Assembly: GCA_003194525.1 (NCBI GenBank) | Contig: NBIV01000016.1 | Coordinates: 186,001 to 250,000, forward strand | Length of the DNA: 64,000 nt | Direction of reading: 5' to 3' | Source of the DNA: Gracilariopsis chorda | Taxonomy: Eukaryota; Rhodophyta; Florideophyceae; Gracilariales; Gracilariaceae | Shown: piece by piece, positions 40,971 through 52,192 of the stretch | Layout of the letters: each line of letters begins with the position of its first letter | How positions within the stretch are numbered: the first letter of the stretch is position 1 | Translations under genes and position numbers: made by a program | Notes under the pieces: model-generated | Database searches by the model: none | The model's input: the letters and a program-made list of their open reading frames with translations, nothing else | What the model was told of the DNA's origin: nothing

Positions 40971-42530
40971 ATGAGCAACAATTCCACTATACGTCCTACT
41001 GCCCCTCCATCTACTGCACCAGACGTCCCTGTAGTGGAGGCAGAGGGGACTTTAAGAAGTCCCACCTCTTGCCATTTATGTGAGCATAGCACTCATGGGC
41101 ATTCCAGGGCCCCCGTACAAACACCCGACCCAGAAGAGCCAACAACAAAGCGCCCAGTACACAAGAAGAATTACTCAGTTGATGACAAGGGGTACCCATT
41201 GGTCTACGATCCGGATGATTTTAATGAAGAACCACATGGTCTTGCCGGTCGTATCGTTAAGCGTATGAGAGTGTTTGCCTACATCATTTTCTTTCTCGTA
41301 CCCCTCGCGTTCGTCGCTGTAGTATTTGCTATTGTGCCGCTTGGGAAACCGACAATACCCACTATTTCGGAGCAGTGGGTGTTCATCTTTGTTTCAAACA
41401 GCGCCGTCGCGGTTGCCATATCCTATCTGTACAATGCCACATTTCTTGCTTGCGCGCGTATAGAGCGTCCCTTTCGCACATCAGTGATCCCGTTAGTGAC
41501 TGTGTTTGTTGCCGAAATTGGGGTCATGGCTCCAGTTTTGTTAACTCACGGAATTTACGACTGGCTTGGAATTGTTGCTCTCACCGTGTGTTACCTGGCT
41601 TTGTTCTCCTCTATGAGGTTTACGTACGGCAGAGAGCACGAACTTGTGCATTCATTCTTTCGTCGCTTTATGTTTTTGCTCATATTGTACATACCCATCC
41701 TATCAGGGTTTGTCATCGCTTACCGAGAAACATCATCGACTGTCTTGCAATCGTTTCTTTCGTTCATGTTTGCGTTTCTAACCTTCGTCTACAGGCGTAT
41801 TATGCTTTCTAGATTAGACCCGTTTCCGCTTGAGATCAGTCAGCTCCTTGCAGGGTTCTGGGTCCAAAACCTCGGAGATGTTACTACCATTCTCGCATTT
41901 CCTCAAGTGGCACGTCCGTCTGTGTTTGCGGCTATCTTTGTTTCCAACTCTCTTAGCAACGTTGCCTTTCTTGTTTTCGTATCGAATCCATGGATATATA
42001 AGATCCGACCCACGTTGAAGACATATGTGATAAACGCTATGAAGGGTAATTTTCCAATTCCACCGATTCCGGAAGCAGATGAGTCGTTTGACCCTATTAA
42101 CAGGGGCCATGACGCTAACACAGGAGGTTATCGACGAAGACAATTCAGGTTCTTTTTCTTCCGTTTGTTATCACAAGCGATTTCTATGTTTATGTATTTG
42201 AGCATATCACCGATGTTGCGATTTGGCTTGAACAAGGACTTCACGGCGTTGGCAAGGTTCAGTGCAGACCAGTACAGAAATTCCATGATATACGCCGCCT
42301 CAAATATGGTTTTCATCGCTGCCATTGCTGTGGTTGGTTACGTTTATCTTCACAAGCGTCATCACCAAACATTCCACGAAATTCGAGAGATTCATAGGCA
42401 CGATCTGGTGCACCACACATGGGTTGGACTGATTACGGCGATCATTACGCACAATTTGATCCTGACAATCGCAATCATATTGTCACATTACTGCATCTTT
42501 TCATCGTTCCAAGGGTGCCTCTTTGTGTGA
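40971..42530 (+). CDS. Polytopic membrane protein, family not recognised
   Basis: The protein has 519 residues. The first 95 are hydrophilic and Pro/Thr-rich, then about nine to ten hydrophobic helices follow. Examples are YIIFFLVPLAFVAVVFAIV, SVIPLVTVFVAEIGVMAPV, WLGIVALTVCYLALFSSM, FMFLLILYIPILSGFVIAY, FLSFMFAFLTFVY and MVFIAAIAVVGYVYL, with the last pair near the C-terminus (LITAIITHNLILTIAIIL). A hydrophilic loop around residues 350-395 contains PIPPIPEADESFDP. A His-rich motif, HKRHHQTFHEIREIHRHDLVHH, precedes the last helices and could bind metal. I do not recognise a transporter family. The ATG at 40971 follows an in-frame TTG. Confidence 0.72.
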   Translation: MSNNSTIRPTAPPSTAPDVPVVEAEGTLRSPTSCHLCEHSTHGHSRAPVQTPDPEEPTTKRPVHKKNYSVDDKGYPLVYDPDDFNEEPHGLAGRIVKRMRVFAYIIFFLVPLAFVAVVFAIVPLGKPTIPTISEQWVFIFVSNSAVAVAISYLYNATFLACARIERPFRTSVIPLVTVFVAEIGVMAPVLLTHGIYDWLGIVALTVCYLALFSSMRFTYGREHELVHSFFRRFMFLLILYIPILSGFVIAYRETSSTVLQSFLSFMFAFLTFVYRRIMLSRLDPFPLEISQLLAGFWVQNLGDVTTILAFPQVARPSVFAAIFVSNSLSNVAFLVFVSNPWIYKIRPTLKTYVINAMKGNFPIPPIPEADESFDPINRGHDANTGGYRRRQFRFFFFRLLSQAISMFMYLSISPMLRFGLNKDFTALARFSADQYRNSMIYAASNMVFIAAIAVVGYVYLHKRHHQTFHEIREIHRHDLVHHTWVGLITAIITHNLILTIAIILSHYCIFSSFQGCLFV

Positions 42531-45500
42531 AAAGTACCATCATTTCCATCCGCTAAAATCGTCGCTCATCGAAGAAAGCAATGGCTGCGTTTTCTCTCCC
42601 CTGTTGTTTCGTATGGAAAGAAGCCATATACTCATTCCGCCTTCCTTGATGGTTCCGGCTGCGACGTTTAGCAACCGCAAGATATTTGTATTTGTTCATA
42701 GTTGACATTTTCAGCTTCAAACACGTATGTGCCAAGCAATCGCCTATGGCAGTGCTCAACCCCATACATGCGGGCTTTGTGATTAAATGTTGTTTGCTAT
42801 GTGCTCTATGGCATAAGCAAAAGGCATCATAGGCTGCTTACGCCTTAGTAGCCTTGTATCAAGGTGCAGCCTGCAGGGTTAATCTAGTCGACATTTCATT
42901 CATTAACTGTGGTTGATAAGGGCTCTTGTGTGTTGACTCCAGTACTACGGATTCATCTCCTGAAGTCCTTATATCACGGAAAGCCCATCCGCCTTTAGAT
43001 GAATCCGTCTCTGCAAGAAAGCCAGAAAAAGTTGACCATCGGTGCATGATACCCAGAACTCTTGCTCCGCTTTGTTTGCGTTTCGTTTGAAACTCCTTGC
43101 GCAACCCTTATTCTAAAAGAGGAATATTACCACGTATCCACTAACCACTTCTCATTTCGTACCACGGTACGAAACGAGAAGTGGCGAGGCTTCATATCAC
43201 AACACAAGACAAGAGTTTGGCAGTGATGTCGGAGACTGGTGCGCTGTACAGGGTTGCGCCTTGGCCGTGGACGGAAGGACTGCAGGGAAAGGAAAGTACA
43301 AGGGAATTGAGAGCCATTTTGACCTCCCATTGCAAAGCGTAGAAAGGATTATATCAATCATAGGGTCTCCTCTGAGGAACTGAAAGTTATTCCTTCTCCG
43401 TACCATAATACCAAACTTAATCTGTTTTTCTATTATTGGTCGCAGTGCTTGTACACCAACAAAACGCGACATAGCACACCTCTATGCGAGCTTCGGCAGC
43501 TGCAACTTCATGACTTTTCTCCTCTCTGAAGCCACGTGGAGATCCCTAGGATCGCTCATGACGTCAAGGTGTTATAGGATCGAGGGAGAAACTTTCAAAC
43601 CGCTAGAGGACGATAGTGAAGAGAAGAAGCAATGTACGGGCTTCTGTAAGCAACGGTTATGAAGCTTTTGTATGCAATCTTTGCTGAGAAACCAAATCAG
43701 TTTTGGATGCATGTTGCCCTTCGCCGTTTGACTGTATTGCTTCAATGTTAGAAGGAAAACAACAATATGAAAAGTTTGTTGCAAATGGTGTTAACACATG
43801 ATGCCGTTATGTTGCAGTGGACCAAAGAATTTTCACACAGATGAGGGCTTGAGAAATTCCCCGGACCTGTGAATTGAAGAGCAACTTGCGGCGAGTTGTT
43901 TTTTATTGTATTGTACAAACCAATACAATTACGACGTCTTGTACGGCGATATGAACTAAGTATACAAGGGCACTTCAACTTGTTAATTGTTGAAAGCTGT
44001 CCAGAAATCACGAGCTTCTTGAGTTGCAAGAGTGTGGATTTCTCGCGAGTGGGTACAAATGTAACAACTTGCAGGGGGTTTTCTTAGCAGAAGCGTAAAT
44101 TACACTTTCCACTGGCCCATTTCTGGAGTCGTGTGACTGTTTCGGAAACAGTATGTCCGGATGGATTCGCGGCCTTGTTTTCGCGGAGCTTAAGACAACT
44201 GCGCAGATAATTGGTGTGCGTGTAGCTACGTTATACGGTGAAGCTCACCAAACGCTCCAAAATTGGAAAAAGCTCTTTCTCCCGATACCTGTAAAAAAGG
44301 GCGCGCGTTTGCTCTCAAGCAGATTCAAGCTGAAATAAATGGACTGAATAGTCGAAATGTCTAGTCCACCTCGCTGACGTAGCGCGTGTTTAAGAAAGAC
44401 GAAAAAATGGGTCGAGCGGTGGGGATTGGAAAAGTGTTTCATATATTTAAACTTGAAACGGCTACTGGGGAGTAGCACTTTGTGCTGCGGGAGCAAAAAT
44501 AAATTCTCAACCACGGCTAGGATGGCAATATGCAGCCGCAACTTTTAAAAAAGGGGTGAAGTTGAACACACTTGTGGTTACACACCCGGAATGCCGGTAA
44601 CATTAAAGAGAGAGTGACGTGAACATACGAAGGTATAGTAGATAAGCCGGTTGCAGGGCTTCTCGGAGGCGTTCAGGCAGTATTCTTCGAGTATGAACTT
44701 GTGGTGGAGAAGGTGCTGTAGAGAGAAGTGGAGAGGATATCGTTTGTAAGGTTAAAAGGAGACCCCAGCACGTGCTCACGGACCAGTCATTTCAGTTTGC
44801 TTTCGAAACGTGCATGTGTTAACGTTCAACTAAGGTTAATTTACGAGGGTGACACTGCGAGGAAGCTCGCACTTATCGGAAATGGGCTGGGGAACGGTGA
44901 GATCAAAACCGAGAAAGCGCACCGGTTTTCAAAATTTAAAATTCAAACGCAGGTTTGTGATTGGACGTACTAGCGGGGCGCGCAACTTGGAACTTATCTC
45001 GAATCTGAAGAGCAGGGCGGTATGGTGATGCTGCAGCATGGTTCGTGGCGCTCCCACCACGGTTCATGCGATAAAACGATGAGCAGCGGTCCATCCCCCG
45101 CAATCGAGACAGCACCTTCCACACGCTCCCCTATGCTAGCTAGTATTTGACGTTCAAACACATTTGCAAAACGTATCGGTGCGAGCTGCTTGAAGAGCCG
45201 CTCTTAATGGATGGAGTGGAGTTAAGTGTTGCTGTCTGGCGACGCGACACTTCCAACAAGACGTTGAGGGTCGCGTGGCCGAATCCGCGGACGCGGCACG
45301 ATAAGTTTAGTGAGCGACGTGGTGGAATAGAAGAGACGGACGTACCAAGGCTGGCGTTGAGGAACAACGTTTAAACGGCAGCATGGCTGCAGGAGCTTCA
45401 GAAGCAGCGGCCGCACGGCGCGGCAGTGGCGCGTGGCGTTGTCCGCACTGACGCTTCAGCGGCGGGTAGAGAAAAACGAGCATTTTTGGCGAGTATCATT

Positions 45501-45556
45501 GTAGATCCGTTGCGCGCCAGTGGCAGGCCGCCAAGCGTGGGGGTGTTATTTGCCGT
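42531..45556. other. Long intergenic region, no gene seen
   Basis: About 3 kb of sequence. Open frames are below 100 codons, overlap on both strands and show no domain. A 40-bp near-perfect palindrome lies at 43145-43184. From about 44950 on, base composition rises in GC towards the next gene. Confidence 0.5.
43145..43184. repeat. Near-perfect 40-bp palindrome
   Basis: The arm CCACTTCTCATTTCGTACC (43145-43163) and its reverse complement (43166-43184) differ at one position and are separated by two bases. The inner ends form GTACC...GGTAC, as in the palindrome near 6.0 kb. Confidence 0.88.
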
Positions 45557-47776
45557 ATGTTCAAACGGTCACATTGCTGCACCGCCAATGTCTCCGCGCG
45601 CTCATCTCAGCACCCGATGCTCGCGCTCAAATCCCCCCCCTCTTCCTTCACCCACCGCCGTCGCCCTTCTCCTTCCTCTCAATGCTCGCCAACCCTGGCT
45701 TCCCTCAACTCCCAGCCTCCCACACCCCCGCCCCCGCCGTGCGCGTTCCCAAACTTCGCCACAGCGCCCTCCCCGAGACGCTCTCGGTCCTCCTTCCGTC
45801 ACGTTCGAAGCATTTTTGAGCGTCCTAACTCCGTCTCTCATCCCGTTACCCCCATCGTGTCGCGTCGTACATCCTCTCCGATCAGACCGCCTGATACTAG
45901 GCCAGACCCGACAAAGTGCCGACCGAGAGACCGCCAGGTTGTGCGCACTCTCTTTGAGGAGCTAAACGCTCGTGTAACAAGCTCACCTATCAAGCTGGAT
46001 AGTCGAAAGGACCTCACCGTCTGTGAAAGTGACTCGATTCACTCGAGTCAGTTCCAGACCATGTCTAACACTGAATTGCTCCGACACTATGCTGACACCG
46101 TTGACCAGACAGACTTTCGAGGCAAGATCATGGTGGAGCAGAGTGAGACAGAGGCTGCCTCCGAACTTGAACCGGAACCAGAAGGATCCTATGCCCACTA
46201 CCACCATGGACATAAGCCTCGAGAACTGCGCACCAGTAATCAGCACCAGTACGCTCATCAAACTGAGCAAGAACCGGCATCCGAAGAGATTCGTCGTAGC
46301 GTCTTGTCAGACAGTAATAGCTTTGACCAGGTGGCGGAAGAGCTGGAGAAAGAGCTCCACCCTTTCGAAAGCATTGATCAGCCAAAGCAAGATGCACATG
46401 GTGCCATCATTCATGAACGCCACCAGGACCGCATATTTGGGGAGAGCGAGCGCTACTCTGTTGAGCTGCCGCCCGAGTCAACACAACATCACCAGCGCGC
46501 AGCCGCTCAGCAAACAAATGCTCGTCAAGAAGAGCGGGAAGAAGAGGAAATCACTGAGATATCTGACCACGAGAGTAGCCATCATGACCATGATCATGAC
46601 GCGGATGACACTGAGGCAGTAGAGTTCGATGAACCCCGCACGTATCATATCGGAGAAGAACAATCGGAAACACACCACGAGGAAGAGGTGCTCGACGACG
46701 AGATGCTCGACGACGAGGTGCTCGACGAAGAGATTCACGGTGATCAATCTGACACTGAAATTCGCTCTCGCACCGTCGATGACACTGGCCAAAAATATCG
46801 ATCACAGCACAGCAACACGGATGGAGTCTCAACAATAGGTCCGCCACCCTCTTTAGCGTATAAGACGGAACGCCTTTCACGCAACGTTGCAGATGCAATG
46901 TCCAATATCTGGGAACGTTTCTGGAAGGACGATGTGCGGCTTATAGCGAAAATCATCCACAACCGAGTCTCTCAGCTTGCGCCATACCTGCGCAGATTTA
47001 TTGCTCACGTTGTGGCCTTCTGGGGAAACGTCACGTACATCCGTCGCGCCTTAGCTGCATTCATTCGTATTCTGAACAGAGACGAGCGAGTACGAGAGCT
47101 CATGCAGAGAATTGGCTGGGCAAGTGCTACTACAGTCAAAGTATTTCTCTCTATCTGCGGAATGCTGCTGTCTGCTACTTTGCAGATTTACCATCTCATG
47201 CGCGACAAAGTCATTCCCGACCTGCGTCGTGTGGTTCCAATAGTGTACTACAAATTTGTAATGGGGCTTACCACGGTTTCCCAACACTCGCCGTGGTCTA
47301 TCTTGTTCGGTCCTTTTTCTTTTGAGTTCGCTATCGATTCTAAGAAGCTGCCCGAGGTATACTTTCTCCACGACAAACTAGGCGTTGATCGCGATGATGT
47401 GACATTTGCAACCGTGAATGACCTGGCTGACTCCATTCGCCACACTGTGGCGAATACAGTGGAGATGTATCGCACCAGGCGCGGAGTTCAACCGTCTTCA
47501 ATGGAGTATGAAGCGGATCACGAACAGGGTTCTGAATCAGAAGTAGAGAGCGAGGAATACATCGCATCCGAAAGCACACCCGTTCACACTCAATCTACAG
47601 AGGAAGATCCGTTCCCAGCCCCCACCATGTACAGTGGCCCACAATACCATGCAGTATCGAAGCAATCGAAGCGACAAAGTCATCGACGGAGTTTCGGACC
47701 ATTGGCCGAAAAGACGAACCAAGATGATCGCGAATGGCACCAGCCAAATGCTCATCGTCACATGCACCGGCATTGA
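45557..47776 (+). CDS. Uncharacterised acidic, His-rich protein with helical C-terminal half
   Basis: The frame from ATG 45557 encodes 739 residues. The first 110 are Arg/Ser/Pro-rich over a pyrimidine-rich DNA tract, which may instead be 5' leader; further in-frame ATGs lie at 45617 and 46061. Residues about 150-420 are acidic and rich in His, Gln and Glu, with repeated EEVLDDEMLDDEVLDEE-like sequence, probably disordered. From about 452 to 600 the sequence is helical and partly hydrophobic: FWKDDVRLIAKIIHNRVSQL, FIAHVVAFWGNVTYIRRAL and VKVFLSICGMLLSATLQIY. FLHDKLGVDRDDVTFATVNDL follows, then a Ser/Glu-rich tail ending in HRHMHRH. The composition looks genuinely coding. No family was recognised. 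Membrane association through the helical region is possible but not certain. Confidence 0.68.
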   Translation: MFKRSHCCTANVSARSSQHPMLALKSPPSSFTHRRRPSPSSQCSPTLASLNSQPPTPPPPPCAFPNFATAPSPRRSRSSFRHVRSIFERPNSVSHPVTPIVSRRTSSPIRPPDTRPDPTKCRPRDRQVVRTLFEELNARVTSSPIKLDSRKDLTVCESDSIHSSQFQTMSNTELLRHYADTVDQTDFRGKIMVEQSETEAASELEPEPEGSYAHYHHGHKPRELRTSNQHQYAHQTEQEPASEEIRRSVLSDSNSFDQVAEELEKELHPFESIDQPKQDAHGAIIHERHQDRIFGESERYSVELPPESTQHHQRAAAQQTNARQEEREEEEITEISDHESSHHDHDHDADDTEAVEFDEPRTYHIGEEQSETHHEEEVLDDEMLDDEVLDEEIHGDQSDTEIRSRTVDDTGQKYRSQHSNTDGVSTIGPPPSLAYKTERLSRNVADAMSNIWERFWKDDVRLIAKIIHNRVSQLAPYLRRFIAHVVAFWGNVTYIRRALAAFIRILNRDERVRELMQRIGWASATTVKVFLSICGMLLSATLQIYHLMRDKVIPDLRRVVPIVYYKFVMGLTTVSQHSPWSILFGPFSFEFAIDSKKLPEVYFLHDKLGVDRDDVTFATVNDLADSIRHTVANTVEMYRTRRGVQPSSMEYEADHEQGSESEVESEEYIASESTPVHTQSTEEDPFPAPTMYSGPQYHAVSKQSKRQSHRRSFGPLAEKTNQDDREWHQPNAHRHMHRH

Positions 47777-48825
47777 CCGAAATTTGTACTACGCACTTTC
47801 ACTGAGGTGCTTTCTTGGCTTAAAGTAAATAATTGCGGAACTATGATGAAAGTGGGAGCGGTCTGTCTCCCATGTGTGAATGGGATAGCGTTCAAAGAGG
47901 ATTTCGAGAGGAGATGCTCAAGGTGGCTATGATGATAACGGTCCTCGCAGCTTCAGCTCATCCCAAATGAAAAAGACATCTATCATCTAGTCCGTATGAC
48001 AACTCGTAAGGTAGTGCGATGTGTGTCGCTAGATCACAGTAGACTTTTGCGTTGTATGAGGGAACCCCTCATTCTTCTAATGGCTATTCGGTAAAGGGCC
48101 ATTTTCTGCATCATGTTATGTTTTAACTGTCCACTGAGGATCTTATTGCAGCACGTTTAGGAGTTGCCGTTGCGACGACAGGCATTGCAGACGAGGCATG
48201 TGCAACGAGATGGATTTGCCCACTCTTCGAGCTTATCCGCACGAAGTGTGAAAAACGCAACTTCGTTGGACAAGAGCCCGTGGGATCTCCTGACAGACTG
48301 TAGTTCGTAATGCGAAGGCAAAGGTCAGAGCTACCTAACAGTTACTTTTGTGCGAAGGGTAGAGGTTAACTCTACATGATGACAGGGGAGTTCGCACAGG
48401 CTCAACAGCTGCAACTGGACGAGACGCCCAGTCCTATGCTGCGTTCACCCACGAATTATTTATATATGTTTCCTAAACAGTTTTTGATTTGTGAAATAGA
48501 AGTACTATATTTATATCAAATTTTCTAATCTACCTCAGGATTTGTGTTTGGAATAAGAATTTACGACATGTGAATAAGCATTGTGGACTGTGTTGGCAAA
48601 GTTGCTTCTTAACGCAATGAACGGCGTGTTTGTGTCTACCGTTTACCCAGCACAAAAGTACCCTTTGAGCTGGCCTGAAAAACGGAAACGAGCTACATAC
48701 ACTGACATTGTCCTGTCCTGAAGCTCGTTGCAAGGGAAGGAATACATTGTTCCTCTTCGAATCAGTCACAGAGAGAGAGGAGGAGATACAGAGGATCTCG
48801 AAGAGCACTCGTCAAATTCATCCAG
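47777..48825. other. Intergenic, no gene seen
   Basis: One kb between two plus-strand genes. Open frames are short. An AT-rich stretch near 48460-48530 may mark the NEMF promoter. Nothing else was identified. Confidence 0.55.
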
Positions 48826-51800
48826 ATGGGAAAGACGAGAATGGGTCTTCTTGACCTTCGGGTCGAGACATCTATCTTGAACAGAACTCTGCGAGGTGCG
48901 CGCGTATTGAACGTTTATGATGCTCAGAATGGAAGAACTTACGTACTTAAGTTATCAATACCCCCGCCACGTGGTGATAATACATCTTCATCATCTGCCG
49001 AAGCAAGTAACCCTGCATCATCTTCTTCGGTTAGTCAATCATGGGGGAAGCGTCTTTTACTCTTAGAATCAGGTTCTAGAATTCACATAACCCAGTATGA
49101 TCGCGAAAAAGATGTTCCCTCCGGGTTCTGTGTGAAGCTGAGAAAACATATTCGTGGAAGGCGCCTTGACAAGGTCATGCTGCTTGGGGACGGTGGAGAT
49201 CGGATCATTGACCTTGTGTTTTCTGGAGAGGGGGCCGTCGCAGCACATCTTATTGTTGAGGCCTTTTCCGGTGGAAATGTGATCCTTACGGACGCAGAAT
49301 ACACTATACTGACGCTTTTGCGAATCGACCGGACGAAGGGAGACGGTGACGACGGCATTGTCGCTGTTCGCGAGCGGTATCCAGCGGAGAAGGCTCGAAA
49401 ACGGACCGTCGTTGGGAAAGCAGACTTTGAAGCTGCGATGGAACGGGCAGTAGCTGCTATTCCGGATGAGAAAGCTTTGCAGAACGTTCAGGGCAAGCAT
49501 GCGAAAAAGAAGATGCAAGCTATGCTTATAGCGCGCAAAGCTCTTGCGTATGAACTGGCAATAGAACCATCCTTTCTCGAACATGCCATTATGGCCGCAG
49601 GGTTTGACCCGGAGATCAGCTTAAGCGAGCTTTTTGATCAAGGGGCTGGGCCAGTTTATCAAAACTTGCAGGAACTTGAAGAAACCCTTTCAAATGAGAT
49701 GGAAAGGGGTTCTATGAAGGGGTACATTATCTTGAATAACACAGGAAACGATGACACTGCGAAGGAGATCTACGCCGACTTCACCCCTTTCTTATTCATG
49801 CAGTACGCAAGCAAGCCTTACAGGCAGTTTTCAACATTCGATGAAGCCGTCGATGAATACTTCTCGCGAATAGAGTCTCAAAGGGCGGACACTGCTCAAG
49901 CAAAACGAGAAGCGTTGGCCTTCAAGAAAGTTGATAAACTGGCCTCCGGGCTAGAGGGCCAAGTGAAGGTCTTTGAAAATGCGCGAGAATTATCTGGAGA
50001 TCGAGCCAGAGCTATCGAAGCAAACATTGTTGAAGTGGACGCCGCTGTTAAGGTAATTAATAGCGCAATTGCCGCCTCTGTTCCTTGGGATGGTCTAGCA
50101 AAGATGGTACAGGATGAGAAGAAGAACGGGAATCCGATTGCCCAACTAATTCATTCTTTGCAGTTGGAGAAGAATCAGATAACCTTGCGACTTCAATGCA
50201 AAGGTGAAGAAGTCGTTGTACGGGACAACGAAGATACCGGTGCAATGTCTGACGAAAATGAAGATGATGTTAATGGACGAGAAAGCGATCGAAGCCAAAA
50301 GAGCGGTTCGACACTTTGCAGCCAACAAATGTCTGACAAACCACAAACGAAAATTCTGGTTCCCATCGATCTCAACCTTGGTGCACATGCCAACGCTCGT
50401 CGCCACTATGAGCAACAGAAGAATGCAACAGCAAAGATGCAAAAGGCCGTGGAAGTGACAGACAAAACAATAAAAGCGGCATCGAAGAAAGCGGCTACTG
50501 AAGCACACAAGCTTGAACAGGAAGCCATCGTCGCTTCCATTAAAGCTAGGCGAGTTCCTCTTTGGTTTGAAAAATTCTACTGGTTTGCCAGCTCTGAAAA
50601 CTACCTTGTGGTTGCAGGGAGGGACTCTCAACAAAACGAATTGCTAGTCAAAAGGTATATGGGTCCAGCTGATATATATGTAAATGCGGATCTTGAGGGA
50701 GCCTCTAGTGTGATAGTCAAGAACTACAAGCAGCCCGGATCCCATTCTTATGATGAAATACCTCAAGTGACTCTTGAACAGGCTGGTGCTTTCGCGATGT
50801 GTCGATCATCTGCTTGGGATGGCAAGTTTGTCGCGTCTGCATGGTGGGTTCGGGCAGGACAAGTATCGAAGACAGTGCCGTCCGGGGAGTATCTGCCGAG
50901 CGGCAGCTTCTTCATAAGAGGCAAGAAGAACTTTCTAAACCCCACCCAGCTTGTTATGGGTATTGCCTTTATGTTTAGGGTAGACGATTCCTGCATTGAG
51001 TATCACAAGGGCGAGCGCTGTATTCGTAACGCCGAAGAGATGGATGAAGAAGAGAGGTCACAGAACAATGCACAGCGCATCCTGCAAACACAGGACTCAG
51101 TCTACTCCATGAGTGTAACATCAGGAGTTGAAAATCTAGACATCAAAACGGCTACATCATCAACGCAGGCTAACGAAGAACAACAGCCTACAATTAGAAG
51201 CCCTCCGAGCTCTGCGGAACTTGCAGAAGTTGTTGTTCCTTCCTCAGGCACTGAGAGAACAGAACACAAGAGTATATCACGTGATTCGGTTGAAGAAGAC
51301 AAGGAACAACAACTCAGCGATTCACATCGTCAAGAGCAACCAAAAACAACTAAGAAGTATCTTTCCGCGAAAGAGAGGAGGCTCAGGAAGCAGAAACGTA
51401 ACCCAGATATTGAACAAGTTGATAGTCGTGAAACTCAAGCACCAAAGCCCGTTGACAATACGAAAAAACAGGCAGGGCCTTCAAGTTCAAGTACGTCCGC
51501 CTCGAAAGGCCCCACACCGCTGCCTCGAGGGAAGAAGCACAAACTGAAGAAAATGAGGAAAAAGTACATGGACCAAGACGAAGAGGAACGGAGAATCGCT
51601 CTCGAACTTCTTGGTTCGAAGCCTGTGAAAGAAATATCTCCAGATGAAGAAATTGTCGAAGAGAGCCGGAGTTCTGTATCTGATGACGACAAAGAAGAAG
51701 AAGAAGAAGTCTCTCAAGCGGTACAAAAGCCTCGTCGGAAAAGAGTAGAAAAACAAGAAGGCCTGCGACTGGCGAACCCTGAAGGTTTGAAAGAGCTCGA

Positions 51801-52161
51801 GAGGCTCGAGACAGACTGCATTTACATTCTTGACACTTTGACAGCCCTCCCTCGCGCTGATGATGTAATTCGGTACGCTCTACCCGTATGTGCTCCATAC
51901 AATGCCGTTTCAAACTATCGATATCGAGTAAAATTGATGCCCGGCACTACAAGACGAGGGAAAGGATATCGTGCTGCGGTAGCAGTGATGCTGAGGGAAG
52001 CTGAGAAAGATTTGTCCCGGTTCAAACAGGAACGTGACTCGATGAGATTGACACCGGAAACCGAAGGAATTCACATGATGGTTGGAAATGTAAAGATTAT
52101 GGCACGCGGCTTAGCTGAGGCGCAGAAGTCCATATCGAAGATCTCAAAGAAGAAGAAATGA
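48826..52161 (+). CDS. NEMF: Ribosome quality-control factor NEMF/Rqc2 (NFACT family)
   Basis: This factor binds 60S subunits carrying stuck peptidyl-tRNA, recruits Listerin/Ltn1 and adds C-terminal tails to the stalled chain. The protein is 1111 residues, the usual size. The NFACT-N domain starts MGKTRMGLLDLR and continues with RGARVLNVYDAQNGRTY, LLLESGSRIHIT and VRERYP. A coiled-coil region lies near 360-480 and again near 530-570. The NFACT-R domain begins near 575 with WFEKFYWFASSENYLVVAGR and includes GPADIYVNADLEGASSVIVK. An acidic, Lys-rich linker (about 770-990) leads to the C-terminal NFACT-C domain with LPRADDVIRYALPVCAPYNA and KLMPGTTRRGKGYR. The ATG at 48826 fits the family start. 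It is convergent with RPA2. Confidence 0.94.
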   Translation: MGKTRMGLLDLRVETSILNRTLRGARVLNVYDAQNGRTYVLKLSIPPPRGDNTSSSSAEASNPASSSSVSQSWGKRLLLLESGSRIHITQYDREKDVPSGFCVKLRKHIRGRRLDKVMLLGDGGDRIIDLVFSGEGAVAAHLIVEAFSGGNVILTDAEYTILTLLRIDRTKGDGDDGIVAVRERYPAEKARKRTVVGKADFEAAMERAVAAIPDEKALQNVQGKHAKKKMQAMLIARKALAYELAIEPSFLEHAIMAAGFDPEISLSELFDQGAGPVYQNLQELEETLSNEMERGSMKGYIILNNTGNDDTAKEIYADFTPFLFMQYASKPYRQFSTFDEAVDEYFSRIESQRADTAQAKREALAFKKVDKLASGLEGQVKVFENARELSGDRARAIEANIVEVDAAVKVINSAIAASVPWDGLAKMVQDEKKNGNPIAQLIHSLQLEKNQITLRLQCKGEEVVVRDNEDTGAMSDENEDDVNGRESDRSQKSGSTLCSQQMSDKPQTKILVPIDLNLGAHANARRHYEQQKNATAKMQKAVEVTDKTIKAASKKAATEAHKLEQEAIVASIKARRVPLWFEKFYWFASSENYLVVAGRDSQQNELLVKRYMGPADIYVNADLEGASSVIVKNYKQPGSHSYDEIPQVTLEQAGAFAMCRSSAWDGKFVASAWWVRAGQVSKTVPSGEYLPSGSFFIRGKKNFLNPTQLVMGIAFMFRVDDSCIEYHKGERCIRNAEEMDEEERSQNNAQRILQTQDSVYSMSVTSGVENLDIKTATSSTQANEEQQPTIRSPPSSAELAEVVVPSSGTERTEHKSISRDSVEEDKEQQLSDSHRQEQPKTTKKYLSAKERRLRKQKRNPDIEQVDSRETQAPKPVDNTKKQAGPSSSSTSASKGPTPLPRGKKHKLKKMRKKYMDQDEEERRIALELLGSKPVKEISPDEEIVEESRSSVSDDDKEEEEEVSQAVQKPRRKRVEKQEGLRLANPEGLKELERLETDCIYILDTLTALPRADDVIRYALPVCAPYNAVSNYRYRVKLMPGTTRRGKGYRAAVAVMLREAEKDLSRFKQERDSMRLTPETEGIHMMVGNVKIMARGLAEAQKSISKISKKKK

Positions 52162-52192
52162 AGGTGATTTGTTTTGTCAGTACTCCCGAAGT

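Noticed and set aside
45426..45965. A 179-codon frame overlapping the start of the unknown acidic protein
   Set aside because: It is Pro/Arg/Ser-rich over a pyrimidine tract and lacks an ATG at its start. It shows no domain.
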